A stretch of DNA of 8,417 nucleotides from Clostridiales bacterium (GTDB taxonomy: Bacteria; Bacillota; Clostridia; Oscillospirales; Acutalibacteraceae): contig JAJBVR010000097.1 in assembly GCA_020859725.1 (NCBI GenBank), forward strand, positions 1 through 8,417, written 5' to 3'. Position 1 is the stretch's first letter; each line of letters begins with the position of its first letter. Shown here piece after piece: positions 1 through 6,456 of this stretch. The notes beneath the pieces were generated by a model. It was not told the DNA's origin. It was given only the letters and a program-made list of their open reading frames with translations, and did not search any database. Position numbers and translations under genes: made by a program.

Positions 1-118
1 TTTGAAAACGAAGCGTTTTATCACCGCTCATTGCGCTGATATCGGAAAACAGCCTGTTTATTTTTTCTGAAATTTCATTTCCCGGCAGTATGCCCATATC
101 GCAGGCGTTTATAATCAT
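1..118 (-). CDS. Partial gene running off the left edge, possibly a parallel beta-helix (pectate-lyase-like) protein
   Basis: Only the first 39 codons are in the window. The reading frame is open from an ATG at 116-118, which overlaps the TGA of the uracil-DNA glycosylase gene as ATGA, so translation is probably coupled to it. No good separate Shine-Dalgarno site is seen. The peptide begins MIINACDMGILPGNE and continues to GDKTLRFQ at the edge. Segments of the type 'GDKTLxF' at this distance from the start occur in right-handed parallel beta-helix proteins such as pectate-lyase-like or glycosidase families, where they precede the first coil. That assignment is inference from a short stretch and is weak. 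No signal peptide is seen. The open frame and overlap support a real gene; the product is uncertain. Confidence 0.6.
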   Translation of the reverse strand, partial: MIINACDMGILPGNEISEKINRLFSDISAMSGDKTLRFQ

Positions 119-678
119 ACAGCAATTCCCAGTTCTTTGATTTTATCTCTTAGCGCAAGCCAGTCCTGAAAGGCAAGCTCCTTATTATTCGGGTTTCTTA
201 AAATAGCCGCAGGGTGGTATGTTCCCATCATTAGAACTCCGTTTTTCTCAACAAACACACCATGCTCTTTTGTAACCCTGAAATTTTTATCTATAAGCCT
301 CTGCGCCGAAATTCTGCCCACGCAAACTATAATTTTAGGTCTTATTATTTTAAACTGCTCCCTGAGCCATCCGATGCACATATCCTGCTCCTCCGGTTTC
401 GGATCTCTGTTTTTTGGAGGACGGCATTTAACCATATTGGCAATATACACATTTGTTTCTCTTGAAAGATCAATGCTTGCCAGAAATTTATCAAGAAGCT
501 GACCGCTTCTGCCAACAAACGGCTTTCCCTGCAAATCCTCGTTTTCACCCGGCCCCTCGCCTATAAGCATTATATCCGCGTCTTTTTTCCCTTGGCCGAA
601 CACAACATTTGTGCGGCCCGTGCAAAGCTCACACTTTCTGCATTTACTGCATTTTGTTTCAAGCTCATCTAAAGCCAT
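115..678 (-). CDS. udg: Family 4 uracil-DNA glycosylase (Fe-S cluster type)
   Basis: This enzyme removes uracil from DNA and so starts base-excision repair of deaminated cytosine; it acts in the cytoplasm on the chromosome. The 187-residue length is usual for family 4. The four cysteines expected to hold the [4Fe-4S] cluster are visible as C16-X2-C19, C85 and C101. The uracil-pocket motif GEGPGENED lies at residues 40-48, followed by GKPFVGRSG at 51-59. The second active-site motif, TYHPAAILRNP, lies at 153-163. The ATG at 676-678 is preceded by GGTGA at suitable spacing, and a promoter lies just upstream. The gene reads divergently from pduL. Its stop overlaps the start of the gene at the left edge, so the two probably form an operon. 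Nothing looks broken. Family membership is close to certain; activity is inferred. Confidence 0.95.
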   Translation of the reverse strand: MALDELETKCSKCRKCELCTGRTNVVFGQGKKDADIMLIGEGPGENEDLQGKPFVGRSGQLLDKFLASIDLSRETNVYIANMVKCRPPKNRDPKPEEQDMCIGWLREQFKIIRPKIIVCVGRISAQRLIDKNFRVTKEHGVFVEKNGVLMMGTYHPAAILRNPNNKELAFQDWLALRDKIKELGIAV

Positions 679-694
679 TTAAATCACCCGTTTA

Positions 695-723
695 ATTATA
701 GCAAAATTACTATTGAAAAACAA
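695..723 (-). promoter_or_regulatory. Promoter for the uracil-DNA glycosylase gene
   Basis: On the minus strand a perfect TATAAT (695-700) is preceded by TGC, giving an extended -10 (TGnTATAAT). A weak -35 of TTGTTT (718-723) sits 17 bp upstream. The start codon is about 17 bp beyond the -10, so the leader is short. The call rests on sequence match only. Confidence 0.6.
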
Positions 724-746
724 TCTTAAAAGATATAAAATATATA

Positions 747-775
747 TTGAAAAAGTTAAATAATTAATTTTTAAT
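747..775 (+). promoter_or_regulatory. Candidate promoter for pduL
   Basis: TTGAAA (747-752) and TTTAAT (770-775, 5 of 6 consensus bases) are separated by exactly 17 bp. Transcription would begin near 782, giving a leader of about 90 nt that contains the 791-847 hairpin just before the ribosome site. The region is very AT-rich, so chance matches are likely. A second, weaker candidate (TTGGCG 816-821, TATTAT 839-844, 17-bp spacing) lies inside the hairpin. Confidence 0.45.
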
Positions 776-790
776 AATAAAAGATGATAC

Positions 791-847
791 TTAATAATAT
801 CGGCATATCTTTGCCTTGGCGGCAGAGCATATAGAGCATATTATTAA
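791..847 (+). promoter_or_regulatory. Long imperfect hairpin in the pduL leader
   Basis: TTAATAATAT (791-800) and ATATTATTAA (838-847) are perfect 10-bp inverted repeats. Nested inside are ATAT (805-808) with ATAT (829-832), then a seven-pair stem CTTTGCC (809-815) with GGCAGAG (821-827), one pair being T-G, around the loop TTGGC (816-820). Only C828 is bulged between the two inner stems. No T-tract follows, so it is not a normal terminator. The pduL ribosome site (AAAGGA, 857-862) begins 9 nt after it. It could be a 5' UTR control element or a small palindromic repeat; it matches no riboswitch I recognise. Confidence 0.5.
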
Positions 848-873
848 AAAATAGAGAAAGGATTATATTATAT

Positions 874-1455
874 ATGGAAAACAATGAAGTTTTGGTTGAA
901 ATTTCCGCCAGCCATGTTCATCTTACACGCGAGCATTTGGATATTCTGTTTGGCAAAGGCTATGAATTGACCGTTAAAAAAGAGCTTTCACAGCCCGGCC
1001 AGTATGCCGCGAATGAAAGAGTAAGGGTTATAGGCTCAAAGGGGGAATTTCCGGCGGTTTCAATTTTAGGACCGGTAAGACCCGCTACTCAAATAGAGCT
1101 TTCGTTAACCGACGCGCGCTCAATAGGAGTTTCCGCCCCGGTAAGAGAAAGCGGGGATGTTGCGGGTTCCGGCGGATGCAAAATTGTGGGCCCCAAAGGT
1201 GAAATTGAGCTTAGCGAGGGAGTAATAGCGGCAAAGCGCCACATTCACGCCACGCCTGCCGATGCGGAAAGAATGGGATTGACAAACGGACAGATTATTT
1301 CCGTTGAAATCCCAACTTCTAACAGCAGAAATCTTATTTTCGGCGATGTTGTTGTGCGGGTTTCAAATAAATACGCGCTTGCAATGCATATAGACACAGA
1401 TGAAGCAAACGCCGCGGGGATGGCGCCGAACACAATCGGAAAAATAATTAAATAA
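874..1455 (+). CDS. pduL: PduL-type phosphate acyltransferase (phosphate propanoyl-/acetyltransferase)
   Basis: PduL exchanges an acyl group between CoA and phosphate (propionyl-CoA or acetyl-CoA to the acyl phosphate), which acetate or propionate kinase then uses to make ATP. The protein has 193 residues with the two PduL repeats. The metal-binding histidines of the family are present: H14 and H16 in SHVHLT, H123 and H125 in KRHIHAT, and H172 in MHIDTDEAN. Conserved R69 (GPVRPATQIE, 66-75) and E75 are also there. The protein starts almost directly at the first repeat, without the extra N-terminal helix that sends microcompartment PduL into shells, and no shell genes are nearby. I infer a cytosolic enzyme standing in for Pta in fermentation. 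The ATG is preceded by AAAGGA at 11-nt spacing. It is a single-gene unit with its own promoter, leader hairpin and terminator. Whether acetyl-CoA or propionyl-CoA is preferred cannot be told. Confidence 0.93.
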   Translation: MENNEVLVEISASHVHLTREHLDILFGKGYELTVKKELSQPGQYAANERVRVIGSKGEFPAVSILGPVRPATQIELSLTDARSIGVSAPVRESGDVAGSGGCKIVGPKGEIELSEGVIAAKRHIHATPADAERMGLTNGQIISVEIPTSNSRNLIFGDVVVRVSNKYALAMHIDTDEANAAGMAPNTIGKIIK

Positions 1456-1463
1456 GCTTTTGT

Positions 1464-1502
1464 AAAAGCCCTGTTCTGTTCAATAAACAGAGCGGGGCTT
1501 TT
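1464..1502 (+). terminator. Rho-independent terminator of pduL
   Basis: AAAAGCCC (1464-1471) pairs with GGGCTTTT (1495-1502), and CTGTT (1476-1480) pairs with AACAG (1486-1490). The four bases between them also pair, two as G-U. This makes about 17 pairs around the loop CAATA (1481-1485). It starts 8 nt after the pduL stop and the 3' arm supplies the T-run, which is short (four). Confidence 0.85.
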
Positions 1503-1530
1503 CACGGAAAAATCCGCAATGGGTTTTATA

Positions 1531-1556
1531 CTGCCGAATCATCATAATATCGGCAG
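1531..1556. repeat. Small inverted repeat between pduL and the argS operon
   Basis: CTGCCGA (1531-1537) and TCGGCAG (1550-1556) are a perfect 7-bp inverted repeat around a 12-nt AT-rich loop. The 12-mer ATAATATCGGCA (1544-1555) also occurs at 794-805, inside the pduL leader hairpin, so the two may be related repeat pieces. No T-run follows on either strand, so it is not a clear terminator. The rest of 1503-1595 holds no gene that I can see. Confidence 0.4.
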
Positions 1557-1595
1557 AGCGCGGCATTTTATTTAAATATTTTATTATCCGCACTG

Positions 1596-1623
1596 TTGAA
1601 TTAATTTTTTATTATGTTACAAT
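1596..1623 (+). promoter_or_regulatory. Promoter of the DUF1934-argS-rSAM operon
   Basis: TTGAAT (1596-1601) and TACAAT (1618-1623) are 16 bp apart, and TG at 1615-1616 makes an extended -10 (TGnTACAAT). Transcription would begin near 1630, giving a leader of about 60 nt with a 14-bp AT palindrome (1643-1656). No T-box or other known control structure of aminoacyl-tRNA synthetase genes is seen. Confidence 0.6.
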
Positions 1624-1675
1624 ATGATGAATATTATACAGATATATAATTATATAAGATACGGAAATTCAGCGG

Positions 1676-1683
1676 AAGGTGAG
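1676..1683 (+). promoter_or_regulatory. Ribosome binding site that sets the DUF1934 gene start
   Basis: AAGGTGAG lies 7 nt before the ATG at 1691. An in-frame GTG at 1679 falls inside this site and has no comparable ribosome site of its own, so the ATG at 1691 is the better start. Confidence 0.75.
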
Positions 1684-1690
1684 ATTGGTT

Positions 1691-2116
1691 ATGAACAGAA
1701 TTCTTCTTGAAATCAAAGGCACTCAAAGATTCAGCAGAAATAAAGATATTACAGAGCTTTCCACTTTCGGAACAATAAGAGACGACGGAAAAGCATATGT
1801 TATTAAATATACCGAAGAAAAGGAACCGCCGGAAAAGCCTGTAAATGTGGTTGTAAGAATACATAAGGATAACAATATTGTTGAAATGAACAGATTCGGT
1901 TCTTCAAAAGGAAATCTTTATATTGAAAAATACAAACGAAATCTGTGCAAATACGGCACGGAATACGGCGAGATGTTTATGGGAACATACGGCAAGAATA
2001 TTGAATCCGATATAGGAAACGGAAGCGGTAATTTCTGCTTTGAATATGATATAGATTTTAACGGCGCTTTCACGTCAAAAAACACGGTGGAAATGAAATA
2101 CACCGTTACAAATTGA
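1691..2116 (+). CDS. DUF1934 / YwiB-like small beta-barrel protein
   Basis: The protein is 141 residues from the chosen ATG. The sequence fits the DUF1934 (YwiB) family: an opening ILLEIKGTQ strand, a run of polar beta strands, a Y-x-Y-x-E stretch (YVIKYTEEKE), a central NRFGSSKGNLYIEKYKR region, then GTEYGEMFMGTYGKNIES and a final Y-DIDFNGAFTSKNTVEMKYTV strand pair. The family is thought to adopt a calycin-like beta-barrel; its ligand and function are unknown. There is no signal peptide or membrane segment, so it should be cytoplasmic. The gene lies 34 bp before argS on the same strand. The same order, ywiB then argS, is known in Bacillus subtilis and supports the call. The conserved pairing hints at a link to arginyl-tRNA supply, but this is inference. 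Confidence 0.85.
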   Translation: MNRILLEIKGTQRFSRNKDITELSTFGTIRDDGKAYVIKYTEEKEPPEKPVNVVVRIHKDNNIVEMNRFGSSKGNLYIEKYKRNLCKYGTEYGEMFMGTYGKNIESDIGNGSGNFCFEYDIDFNGAFTSKNTVEMKYTVTN

Positions 2117-2150
2117 TTGATACAATATAAAATTCAGGAGTTAAATTAAA

Positions 2151-3839
2151 ATGTCATTACTTGTAAAAGAAACTCAAAATGAATTAAGAACAAAAATTAT
2201 TGACGCGCTTGGCAGAGCAGTTGCCGAGGGAGAGCTTCCGGTGGAGCCCATACCCGATTTTAACATTGAAAAGCCCACAAACAGCGCAAACGGGGATTTT
2301 TCCGCAAATGTTGCATTGGCGGGAGCAAAATCCTTTAAAAAATCCCCAAGAGACATTGCAATATCTGTGGTTAATAATATAGACCTTGAAGGCACACTTT
2401 TTGAAAAGGTTGAAATCGCGGGGCCCGGATTTCTTAATTTTTATCTGTCTCAAAAATACTATTCGGAAATAGTTAAGGATGTTATAAATAAGGGTGAAAA
2501 TTACGGAAAATCGAATTTCGGGAAAAACAAAAAGGTTGTTGTTGAATTTGTTTCCGCAAACCCCACCGGGCCTATGCACATCGGCAATGCCAGAGGCGGC
2601 GCTATAGGCGACTGCCTTTCATCTGTGCTTGAATGGGCGGGATATGATGTAAGCCGTGAATTTTATGTTAACGACGCCGGAAATCAAATTGAAAAATTCG
2701 CGGTTTCTCTTGAAGCAAGATATCTTCAAATTTATAAAGAAAACATTGAAATGCCGCAGGATGCTTATCAGGGAGCGGATATAACGGAACACGCGAAAAA
2801 CTTTGCGCTGCAATACGGCAGCAAATACGTTGATGCTCCGTCCGGCGAAAGAAAAAAAGCGCTTGTAGATTACGCGCTGCCAAAAAATATTGAGGGGCTT
2901 GAAAAAGACCTTTTGCAATACAGAATTAAATATGACAACTGGTTTAAAGAAAGCACGCTCCATAAAGACGGCTCTGTTGATAATATAATAAAGAAATTCA
3001 AGTCACTCGGAGTAACATACGAAAAAGACGGAGCGCTTTGGTTTAAGGCGTCTGAATTCGGAAATGATAAGGATGTTGTGCTTATAAGAGCAAACGGTAT
3101 ACCCACCTATATAGTTCCCGATATTGCATACCACTACAACAAGCTTGTAACCCGCGGATACAATAAAGCGGTTGATGTACTGGGCGCAGACCACCACGGA
3201 TATGTGCCGCGTATGAAAGCGGCGCTTTCGGCGCTGGGAATAGATTCATCACGGCTTGACTGTATTATTATGCAAATGGTGCGCCTTGTGAGAAACGGAG
3301 AAATAATCAAGCTTTCAAAGCGTTCGGGAAAAGCAATTACGCTTACCACTCTGCTGGATGAAATTCCGATAGACGCCGCCAGATTTTTCTTTAATCTGCG
3401 CGAGCCCAATTCTCATTTTGATTTTGACCTTGATTTGGCGGCGCAGGAAACAAACCAAAATCCCGTTTATTATGTTCAATATGCCCATGCCAGAATTTGC
3501 TCAATATTAAAAAAAACCCAAAACAGCGGAATTGTTTTGAGAACACCGAGTGACAGTGAGCTGCTGCTTCTTGATTCTGATGAGGAAAAAGAACTTATCC
3601 GCCATCTGTCATCGCTTACAGATGAAATAATAGGCGCGGCAAAGGCATATGACCCCGCTAAAATAACGCATTTTGTGATTGAGCTTGCAACACTGTTTCA
3701 CAAATTTTACAACGCGCGGCGTGTTATGGTTGAAAACGAAGGCTTAATGCAGGCAAGGCTTTATCTTTGCACCGCCGTTAAAAGCACCATTAAAAATATA
3801 CTTTCAATGCTTAAAATAGCCGCACCCGAAACAATGTAA
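2151..3839 (+). CDS. argS: Arginyl-tRNA synthetase
   Basis: ArgRS charges tRNA-Arg with arginine using ATP, in the cytoplasm. The 562-residue length is normal. In order: an N-terminal tRNA D-loop recognition domain (about 5-95, with NGDFSANVAL), the class I Rossmann catalytic domain from about 103, with the HIGH motif as HIGN (H143-N146) inside SANPTGPMHIGN, and the KMSKS motif as KLSKR (387-391). The C-terminal DALR anticodon-binding domain starts around YVQYAHARI and ends with the typical AAPETM tail. All signature motifs are intact. The ATG has AGGAG (2136-2140) 10 nt upstream. It is the middle gene of an operon: the DUF1934 gene is 34 bp before it and the radical SAM gene 14 bp after it. 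No pseudogene sign is seen. Confidence 0.97.
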   Translation: MSLLVKETQNELRTKIIDALGRAVAEGELPVEPIPDFNIEKPTNSANGDFSANVALAGAKSFKKSPRDIAISVVNNIDLEGTLFEKVEIAGPGFLNFYLSQKYYSEIVKDVINKGENYGKSNFGKNKKVVVEFVSANPTGPMHIGNARGGAIGDCLSSVLEWAGYDVSREFYVNDAGNQIEKFAVSLEARYLQIYKENIEMPQDAYQGADITEHAKNFALQYGSKYVDAPSGERKKALVDYALPKNIEGLEKDLLQYRIKYDNWFKESTLHKDGSVDNIIKKFKSLGVTYEKDGALWFKASEFGNDKDVVLIRANGIPTYIVPDIAYHYNKLVTRGYNKAVDVLGADHHGYVPRMKAALSALGIDSSRLDCIIMQMVRLVRNGEIIKLSKRSGKAITLTTLLDEIPIDAARFFFNLREPNSHFDFDLDLAAQETNQNPVYYVQYAHARICSILKKTQNSGIVLRTPSDSELLLLDSDEEKELIRHLSSLTDEIIGAAKAYDPAKITHFVIELATLFHKFYNARRVMVENEGLMQARLYLCTAVKSTIKNILSMLKIAAPETM

Positions 3840-3853
3840 AGAAGGTTTATAAA

Positions 3854-5275
3854 ATGGCAAAATTAAACAGCAAAGCGCTTCATTCAATCGGAAATCTCCT
3901 TATAAAATACATTTATAAAAATCCGCAGAGAAATATGCTGCGCCTTGTAAAAATAGGAAAAAGCGCGGCGGGAAAAATGTATCCAGAAAGCACCTTTACA
4001 AAGCCGATTGAAATTATAACAGACGAAAGCAATATTTGGCACTCTTATTTATTCAACGGACTTAAAGATATTAACAAAGATGTGTTCCGCCGTGCCGTGC
4101 TTACTTTTGCAATAGATTTAGGGCTTATAGGCACATCAACACTGCGTAAAAAAAGAGATGAACTTGAATGCAATATACCATGGGTTGTTTTACTTGACCC
4201 TACATCCGCCTGCAATTTAAAATGCAAGGGCTGCTGGGCCGCCGAATACTGGCATAAATCAAGCCTTACACTTGATGAAATGCGCAGAATAATAAGCGAA
4301 GGCAAGGAATTGGGAACACACTTTTTTATGTTCACAGGCGGGGAGCCTCTTATTAAGAAAAAAGAAATTATAACCCTTGCGAAAGAAAACTCCGACTGCA
4401 TTTTTCTTGCTTTTACAAACGGAACATTAATTGACGATGATTTTTGCAGGCAGCTTATTGAATGCGGCAACTTCGGGCTTGCCCTTTCCATTGAGGGAAC
4501 GGAAGAAACAAATGATGACCGCCGTGGCAGCGGAGCATATAAAAACACAATTAACGCTATGCGCCTGCTTAAAAAATACGGCTGCCTTTTCGGCACATCA
4601 ATATGCTACACAAGCAAGAATTATGAAGCTGTTACATCTGATGAATTTTATGATAAAATGATTGGTTTGGGCGTTAAATATATGTGGTATTTTCACTATA
4701 TGCCGGTTGGCTCAGACGCGGATACATCTTTGCTTTTAACCCCGGAGCAAAGAGAGCATGTTTACCGCACGATAAGAAAAAACAGGGATTCCAAAACGGG
4801 CAAGCCTGTTTTTACGGTTGATTTTCAAAACGACGCCGAATTTGTGGGCGGCTGTATAGCCGGAGGAAGAAATTATTTTCACGTTAATTCCGAGGGTGAC
4901 GTTGAACCGTGCGTATTCATTCATTATTCGGATTCAAACATACGTGAAAAATCAATAATGGAATGCCTTAAATCCCCGCTATTTAAAGAATACTACCACG
5001 GGCAGCCGTTTAACAAAAATATGCTTCGACCATGCCCAATGCTGGAAAATCCACAGGCGCTCAGAAAAATGGTGGAAAGATGCGGAGCAAAATCAACTAA
5101 TTTGATGTGTGAGGAAAGCGCCGACGCCCTTTGCGCCAAATGTGACGCTTACGCTAAAAACTGGGCGCCGAAAGCAAAGGAAATTTGGGAAGAAAAAGAA
5201 AGATTTAAGCCCTTTACCCAGTATTACAGAGATACTCCGGACGGCAAAATCAACTATAAACCGGAGGACTTTTAA
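3854..5275 (+). CDS. Radical SAM protein with SPASM-like C-terminal cysteine domain, function unknown
   Basis: This is a 473-residue radical SAM enzyme. After about 105 residues of N-terminal extension comes the cluster motif C120-X3-C124-X2-C127 (CNLKCKGC) and the SAM-binding GGEP motif (162-165, in FTGGEPL). The C-terminal part has C334-X13-G-X4-C353, which fits the first half of the SPASM signature, then C394, C410, C419, C427 and C430. The second half does not fit the classical CX2CX5CX3C spacing, so it is best called SPASM-like, probably with one or more auxiliary Fe-S clusters. There is no signal peptide. From memory, similar proteins are common in anaerobic Firmicutes under the general name 'radical SAM protein'; the substrate is unknown. 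AAGG (3842-3845) lies 8 nt before the ATG. The gene follows argS by 14 bp and ends at a strong terminator, so it is almost certainly cotranscribed with it. SPASM relatives often modify peptides, but no precursor peptide gene is seen beside it. Confidence 0.88.
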   Translation: MAKLNSKALHSIGNLLIKYIYKNPQRNMLRLVKIGKSAAGKMYPESTFTKPIEIITDESNIWHSYLFNGLKDINKDVFRRAVLTFAIDLGLIGTSTLRKKRDELECNIPWVVLLDPTSACNLKCKGCWAAEYWHKSSLTLDEMRRIISEGKELGTHFFMFTGGEPLIKKKEIITLAKENSDCIFLAFTNGTLIDDDFCRQLIECGNFGLALSIEGTEETNDDRRGSGAYKNTINAMRLLKKYGCLFGTSICYTSKNYEAVTSDEFYDKMIGLGVKYMWYFHYMPVGSDADTSLLLTPEQREHVYRTIRKNRDSKTGKPVFTVDFQNDAEFVGGCIAGGRNYFHVNSEGDVEPCVFIHYSDSNIREKSIMECLKSPLFKEYYHGQPFNKNMLRPCPMLENPQALRKMVERCGAKSTNLMCEESADALCAKCDAYAKNWAPKAKEIWEEKERFKPFTQYYRDTPDGKINYKPEDF

Positions 5276-5304
5276 AAGTTAAGCCTTAATTATATTTAAC
5301 TGCG

Positions 5305-5343
5305 AAAACGCCGCGCACGAAAAAATCGTGCGCGGCGTTTTTT
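5305..5343 (+). terminator. Strong terminator of the argS operon
   Basis: A perfect 16-bp inverted repeat, 5305-5320 with 5326-5341, encloses an AAAAA loop and is followed by a six-T run (5338-5343). The stem core is almost all G and C. On the minus strand the trailing run is only four T, so it may also stop the converging PHP unit, but less well. The AT-rich remainder to 5499 holds a small inverted repeat, TTACAA (5392-5397) with TTGTAA (5402-5407), a 14-bp AT palindrome (5487-5500) at the PHP gene stop, and no convincing gene. Confidence 0.93.
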
Positions 5344-5499
5344 AACAATATAAAAAATTGCTCCGGCTCTGATATAAATACAAATAACCGCTTACAACTG
5401 TTTGTAATTTTCACCTTAACCGCTTTAATAACCGTTTTGAGTACGATAATCAATCCAAAAGAAAAGCCGATATAAAATAAAAAGCAATAAAATATTTTA

Positions 5500-6456
5500 T
5501 CATTCACAGTAAATCGGGCTGGTTACGGCAAGAATTTTTTTATCGCCGTTTACCGTTCCCCAAAGCTCTGCGCGGTACCAATGCCCCTTTTCAATTCTGA
5601 GTCTTACGTGGCGTTCATCGCATCTGGTTTCAAGCGCTGTTTTTCCGCCGTTTGTTACAATTTTAATTGTTTTATATTCAATATTTTCTTTGCCCTCGTT
5701 TTTTAATCTGGAATGCAAATCAACAAAAAAACTGAAAGTAACATTGCCCTTTGGAACTGTTGAACCCAATCCAAAGGTTTTTCCCATTCTGTGCACTCTG
5801 AAAATGAGCTTAGCTCCTGTGGAAACAACGGTTTTTCCAAGCCGTATTGCTTTAATTGCTCCTTGTGCGCTTGCGGCGGAATTTTCAAAATGAAGATATG
5901 TGCAGCCGAAATGCTTATCGGGCGGAGACGGTCTGTGCCAGTCTCTTCCGTACGTTGCGGCAATATGATAACCTTTATCCAAAAGAGAAGTCCAAAGCTC
6001 CATTCCTTTATCGTTTTCAAAATTATCATTTTTGAAATCCTCATGCCAGATTTCTATGTAATCAATATTTCGCCAGTTTCTTACATTAAATTCCCATCTT
6101 CCGCCAGTGCACATAGGCGAGCCAAGCTGATACGGATGCGCTATGCCTGCTATTCCGCCCACCGCCTTGATTTCTTTTATTTTTTCATCAATATTATCGG
6201 GAGCGGCGTCACGCCAGTCTACAAATTCATTTGCCCCCAAAACAAGCATATGGCCGAAATATGTTGTCCATTCAATACCGGGAACAAACGGGCAGATACT
6301 TTCATCAAGCTCAGAAACACCACTGAAAGTATTATGGTCTGTAAGCGCTATCAAAGAAAGATGATCTTCAACCGCGGCGTTCTGAAGCTGACGGGGAGTA
6401 AAATCACCGTCTGAATGCACTGTATGGCAGTGAAGCTCAACAGGCAAATAACTCAT
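5500..6456 (-). CDS. PHP-domain metallohydrolase, CehA/McbA-like
   Basis: The protein has 318 residues. The PHP metal-site motifs are all present: HCHTVHSDG (H9, H11, D16), TDHN (H41), PGIEWT (E62), H69, AHPY (H107) and GRDWH (D172, H174). These would bind two or three metal ions and hydrolyse a phosphoester or related ester. The gaps between motifs and the beta-rich tail (about 190-318) fit the CehA/McbA branch, which includes carbaryl hydrolases; the natural substrate here is unknown. There is no signal peptide. The ATG has a very strong GGGGAGGA site inside the end of the upstream gene, and the two genes overlap by 4 bp (ATGA), so they are translated together. CehA-type proteins commonly carry an extra N-terminal beta domain that this one lacks; the upstream gene seems to provide it. 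Confidence 0.88.
   Translation of the reverse strand: MSYLPVELHCHTVHSDGDFTPRQLQNAAVEDHLSLIALTDHNTFSGVSELDESICPFVPGIEWTTYFGHMLVLGANEFVDWRDAAPDNIDEKIKEIKAVGGIAGIAHPYQLGSPMCTGGRWEFNVRNWRNIDYIEIWHEDFKNDNFENDKGMELWTSLLDKGYHIAATYGRDWHRPSPPDKHFGCTYLHFENSAASAQGAIKAIRLGKTVVSTGAKLIFRVHRMGKTFGLGSTVPKGNVTFSFFVDLHSRLKNEGKENIEYKTIKIVTNGGKTALETRCDERHVRLRIEKGHWYRAELWGTVNGDKKILAVTSPIYCE

Noticed and set aside
1679..1690. Upstream GTG start for the DUF1934 gene
   Set aside because: The GTG is part of the AAGGTGAG ribosome site for the ATG at 1691 and has no suitable site of its own.
1560..1690. Possible T-box or other riboswitch before the argS operon
   Set aside because: The leader is only about 60 nt, AT-rich, and lacks the T-box sequence and a terminator/antiterminator pair. 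Only a 14-bp AT palindrome (1643-1656) is seen.
4045..4596. 183-codon minus-strand frame opposite the radical SAM gene
   Set aside because: It is antisense to the conserved cluster-binding core of the radical SAM protein, is serine- and arginine-rich as expected of a shadow frame, and has no promoter or ribosome site.
5386..5437. Three short AACCGyTT-like repeats after the argS operon terminator
   Set aside because: They are too short and unevenly spaced (32 and 12 bp) to be told from chance in an AT-rich spacer, and nothing like a CRISPR or iteron array surrounds them.
5286..5507. 73-codon minus-strand frame with a hydrophobic N-terminus, next to the PHP gene stop
   Set aside because: It starts at a GTG without a ribosome site, overlaps the end of the PHP gene, and its 3' third is read through the perfect terminator stem at 5305-5341.
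5791..6414. 207-codon plus-strand frame opposite the PHP gene
   Set aside because: It lies wholly antisense to a well-supported PHP enzyme, is rich in cysteine and histidine in the manner of a reverse-strand shadow, and resembles no family I know.
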